From NCBI GenBank assembly GCA_023134755.1, contig JAGLUM010000199.1, forward strand, positions 1-8,177: a stretch of 8,177 nucleotides of DNA, written 5' to 3'. Shown here piece by piece: positions 6,001 through 8,177 of the stretch. The notes below the pieces were generated by a model that had not been told where the DNA came from, did not search any database, and saw only the letters and a list, made by a program, of their open reading frames with translations. A program made the position numbers and the translations under genes. The stretch's first letter is position 1, and every line of letters begins with the position of its first letter. The stretch comes from Fidelibacterota bacterium (GTDB taxonomy: Bacteria; Fidelibacterota; Fidelibacteria; Fidelibacterales; Fidelibacteraceae).

Positions 6001-6302
6001 AGAATTACAATGCTTTATAACTCGCTAGATTACTTGTTTGGGATTTAATGTTTATGATTAAATCAAGATGTCCGATTTTTGGGGAAAGGTCATTGTAGAA
6101 GTTTATTAAAGCAAGCATAATCTTCTTGATATTAGAGGTGCCTTATTATATATTATTTAAGCATAAAGTATAAATAAATTTGTAGAACACAATATGATAC
6201 ATCTTAAAGTATTTATTGACGAATCAGATGGTTTTAAAACGCTTTTCTTTGAGCGTATCAGATTTTATTATACATAATAAATTGAGAAAAAAAGGAGAAA
6301 TT
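6001..6302 (+). promoter_or_regulatory. AT-rich region upstream of the DUF805 gene
   Basis: Intergenic, no gene. Just before the ribosome-binding site is a perfect palindrome TTTATTAT-AC-ATAATAAA (6264-6281). The heptamer ATCAGAT occurs at 6223-6229 and 6257-6263, flanking a small ACGCT/AGCGT hairpin. TAAATTTG (6175-6182) fits the Bacteroidetes -7 consensus TAnnTTTG but lacks a clear upstream TTG. TTGAGC (6249-6254) with CATAAT (6273-6278) is a weak sigma-70-type alternative, which would put the palindrome at the promoter. Confidence 0.3.
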
Positions 6303-6956
6303 ATGAACTGGTATCTACAAGCTTTAAAGAGCTACGCTGTTTTTAGTGGAAGAGCAAGGAGAAGAGAGTATTTTATATTTGTCTTATTCAATATGATTTT
6401 TTCCTTTATAGCAATTATTCTTGACAATATGTTTGGGATTGCAATTGAAAGTGTCGGATATGGTCCAATCTCTGGGCTTTATTTATTAGCTATAATTATC
6501 CCAAGCCTAGCTGTTACTGTGCGAAGACTACACGATGTTGGAAAAAGCGGTTGGATGGTTTTAATTCCTTTAATTCCTTTAGTTGGAGTGATTTGGTTAT
6601 TGATTTTGTTGATAACAGATAGTGATTCCGAAGAAAATCAATATGGAAGCAACCCCAAGGATATACAAACAGATAATTTTACAGAAGATGATGGGGATAC
6701 ACTAATATTAATTGCTGTTATTTGGATGTTTATAAGTAGAACATTTTTTGCTATTATACCAAAAATAGTTGATGGTTTTTACCAAACAGCAACCTTTGAA
6801 ATAATTAATATATTTTCAGTCTTTATTTGGGCATTAATTCCTATAAGTCTTGCCTTTGTAGTGAAAAATAAATCAAAGCAAATTATATTATTCATTCTTG
6901 GGGGACTTTACTTTCTCTATGGTTTTTATGAAGCAATGACACAATTTATTAAATAA
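6303..6956 (+). CDS. DUF805 family inner-membrane protein with extra C-terminal membrane domain
   Basis: DUF805 membrane protein of unknown function (YhaH/YhaI-like). Residues 1-120 are a typical DUF805 unit: MNWYLQALKSYAVFSGRARR, REYF, hydrophobic helices at about 23-41, 56-73 and 84-105, the hallmark RRLHDVGKSGW between the second and third, and the closing ENQYGSNP. After an acidic linker (120-132) come about three more hydrophobic segments (132-152, 166-186, 192-210), which ordinary DUF805 proteins lack. The start at 6303 is chosen because AAAGGAG lies 5 nt upstream and the protein then begins with the family N-terminus; the in-frame TTG at 6216 would add 29 residues without homology to the family start. 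It is followed after 106 bp by the HEAT-repeat gene; a functional link is possible but unproven. Confidence 0.85.
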   Translation: MNWYLQALKSYAVFSGRARRREYFIFVLFNMIFSFIAIILDNMFGIAIESVGYGPISGLYLLAIIIPSLAVTVRRLHDVGKSGWMVLIPLIPLVGVIWLLILLITDSDSEENQYGSNPKDIQTDNFTEDDGDTLILIAVIWMFISRTFFAIIPKIVDGFYQTATFEIINIFSVFIWALIPISLAFVVKNKSKQIILFILGGLYFLYGFYEAMTQFIK

Positions 6957-7062
6957 TATAAAAATCATAGTTGTCCTTAGGTGCAGCAACGTTTTTTAAC
7001 AGAAGCGTTACTCATAGTTTTTTAAAATACTAAATTGCATTGTTAAATAAAAAGGCGATATC

Positions 7063-8085
7063 ATGAAACTAGAAAAATTTAAAGATAATGTTCAGCAATT
7101 AAAACAGAGCAAAGATTATGATGGATTGAATAAACTATTATGGAAAACTGGTGAATCAGAAAAAGACATAAAAGAATACATAGCAAATGCGCTTGAAGAA
7201 ATAGGAGATGAAAAAGCAATGGAAATTCTTGCTAATATAATTTCAGATAGACCTACTGATTGTGGTGAAATTGCTTCAAAATCTTTATCAAGAATGAAAA
7301 CACCAAAGTTAGTAGTAAAATATGCTATAATGGCTTATGAAAAAGGAATTAAAAAAATATCTAAATCTTCTGTTAATGGGGTTAATCTTGAAGCAAGTTT
7401 TAAACTTGTAATAAAATCATTGGGAGAAAAAGCTGTTGAACCTTTACTGGATAGTGTATTAAAAGATACTAATTTAATGGCATATAATCTTATAGAAGAG
7501 CTGTTACTTATTTACACGACTGTTAATTCCGTGGAATTATTAAAAGAAAGATTGTTTTCTCCTGATCGTAGAAGCCGTGAACTAATTAGTGTTTTATTAA
7601 CTAATCTGAAATGGGAACCATCTACTATAGAAGAAAAAGTTACCAAATTTATTTCATATAGAGAATGGGGGGAGCTAGAGAAATTGGGGGAATCTGCGTT
7701 GGAATATTTATTTGAATCCACGAATATTAAAGATAATTACCTTGTTAAAAGTAAACCCAAAATTATAGGGATTATTGGAAAAATAGGAAGTTTGAAAGCT
7801 GTTGAGCCATTAATAGAAATACTAAATAACAATTCTTACCCAAAGCCTACTATAAAAGCGTTGGGTGAGATTGGTGATCCACAAGCAGTAGCTCCTATTT
7901 TAAACCATATCAAAAGTACTAATCATCTTTCTATTCTACTTAATTCCTCCATTTATGTGAATGCTCTTACAAAAATTGGAAAATCAGCACAAAATGATAT
8001 CAATATAGCACTAAAAGATTCAAATAAACATGTACGGAAAATTGCAAAAGATACACTAAAACGACTAAGTTCTCGTACACCCTGA
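7063..8085 (+). CDS. HEAT-repeat protein
   Basis: A soluble 340-residue alpha-solenoid protein with no catalytic motif, signal peptide or membrane helix. Helical-repeat units are clearest at 37-60 (IKEYIANALEEIGDEKAMEI), 113-131 (SLGEKAVEPLLDSVL), 200-217 (REWGELEKLGESALEYL) and 234-283, with KAVEPLIEIL and ALGEIGDPQAVAPIL. These match the PBS-lyase/HEAT_2 pattern of paired helices with a G-x-x-x-AVxPL core; the end (316-335) is another basic unit. Such proteins usually act as protein-binding scaffolds, and the partner here is unknown. The ATG has AAAGG seven nt upstream. The stop codon TGA abuts the repeat copy at 8092, and a terminator follows. It may be read with the DUF805 gene, though the 106-bp gap and a weak hairpin (6988-7009) leave this open. 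Confidence 0.8.
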   Translation: MKLEKFKDNVQQLKQSKDYDGLNKLLWKTGESEKDIKEYIANALEEIGDEKAMEILANIISDRPTDCGEIASKSLSRMKTPKLVVKYAIMAYEKGIKKISKSSVNGVNLEASFKLVIKSLGEKAVEPLLDSVLKDTNLMAYNLIEELLLIYTTVNSVELLKERLFSPDRRSRELISVLLTNLKWEPSTIEEKVTKFISYREWGELEKLGESALEYLFESTNIKDNYLVKSKPKIIGIIGKIGSLKAVEPLIEILNNNSYPKPTIKALGEIGDPQAVAPILNHIKSTNHLSILLNSSIYVNALTKIGKSAQNDINIALKDSNKHVRKIAKDTLKRLSSRTP

Positions 8086-8091
8086 GCCTCC

Positions 8092-8107
8092 CCCCATTTA
8101 TCAGACA
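8092..8107 (+). repeat. Third copy of the CCCCATTTATCAG repeat
   Basis: CCCCATTTATCAGACA matches, in inverted orientation, the right arm of the 1181-1226 palindrome (CCCCATTTATCAGATA on the minus strand) at 15 of 16 bases. In both places TGAGCCT lies a few bases to the left on the plus strand. It begins 6 bp after the HEAT-gene stop codon. Confidence 0.55.
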
Positions 8108-8121
8108 GTTGGATGTGATAG

Positions 8122-8144
8122 GCCACCTCCCAAGTGGCTTTTTT
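8122..8144 (+). terminator. Terminator after the HEAT-repeat gene
   Basis: GCCAC (8122-8126) pairs with GTGGC (8134-8138) and is followed by a six-T run (8139-8144). It lies 37 bp after the stop codon. A C-A mismatch separates an inner T-A pair. Confidence 0.75.
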
Positions 8145-8177
8145 ATGCAATAAAATCCCACTTATATAGCGAGTTTT

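Noticed and set aside
6216..6302. 29-residue upstream extension of the DUF805 protein
   Set aside because: The ATG at 6303 has AAAGGAG at ideal spacing and gives the family's normal N-terminus; the extension starts at TTG and covers a promoter-like palindrome.
6961..7023. Recombination site of integron attC type between DUF805 and HEAT genes
   Set aside because: There are small stems (GTTGT/GCAAC, AACGTTT/AAGCGTT) and a direct TCATAGTT repeat, but no pair of core sites with the required RYYYAAC/GTTRRRY symmetry and no integron integrase.
7512..8150. Minus-strand frames opposite the HEAT gene
   Set aside because: They lie over a well-supported HEAT-repeat coding sequence and show no motif or ribosome-binding site; shadows of the real gene.

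Overview
The window looks like a piece of chromosome from an AT-rich, probably anaerobic member of the FCB group (Cloacimonadota, Ignavibacteria, Marinimicrobia and relatives). Two things suggest this. The first gene ends in a secreted-protein tail carrying an FPNPFNP sorting-domain motif, preceded by the 'LPIVLRSFNVEQ...SWETASETENLGFNLYR' type of module common in that group. The electron-transfer flavoprotein (ETF) subunits are of the clostridial, anaerobe type. The exact phylum cannot be fixed from the sequence alone.

Layout. Positions 1-1093 hold the 3' part of a surface or secreted protein, closed by a clean rho-independent terminator (1117-1140). Positions 1181-1450 are a gene-free, palindrome-rich and more GC-rich patch. 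It has a 12-bp inverted repeat whose arm recurs at the far end of the window, a terminator pointing left, and on the minus strand what looks like the 3' part of a class II tRNA-Leu(UAA): intact anticodon arm and variable arm, collapsed T arm, missing 5' half. A 65-residue orphan ORF follows (1449-1646). The AT-rich leader 1647-2033 has a ribosome-binding site in front of a four-codon remnant ORF, and a 29-bp inverted repeat over a likely promoter.

Positions 2034-5595 are a tight three-gene operon, etfB-etfA-acyl-CoA dehydrogenase, with 8-bp gaps and a good ribosome-binding site before each gene. It ends at a perfect 15-bp-stem terminator (5653-5685). The dehydrogenase oxidises an acyl-CoA and passes electrons to the ETF heterodimer. 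The final acceptor (quinone via an ETF dehydrogenase, or NAD/ferredoxin by confurcation or bifurcation) is not encoded here.

Positions 5686-6000 are a second GC-richer, hairpin-rich segment with no convincing gene. AT-rich DNA follows, then a DUF805 membrane protein with an unusual extra membrane domain (6303-6956) and a HEAT-repeat protein (7063-8085), each with its own ribosome-binding site. A terminator (8122-8144) lies near the right edge.

The ordinary core is the fatty-acid or acyl-CoA oxidation operon. The less ordinary parts are the broken tRNA-Leu-like segment, the repeats shared between the two ends of the window, and the DUF805/HEAT pair of unknown function. No complete mobile element, CRISPR array or intact RNA gene was found.
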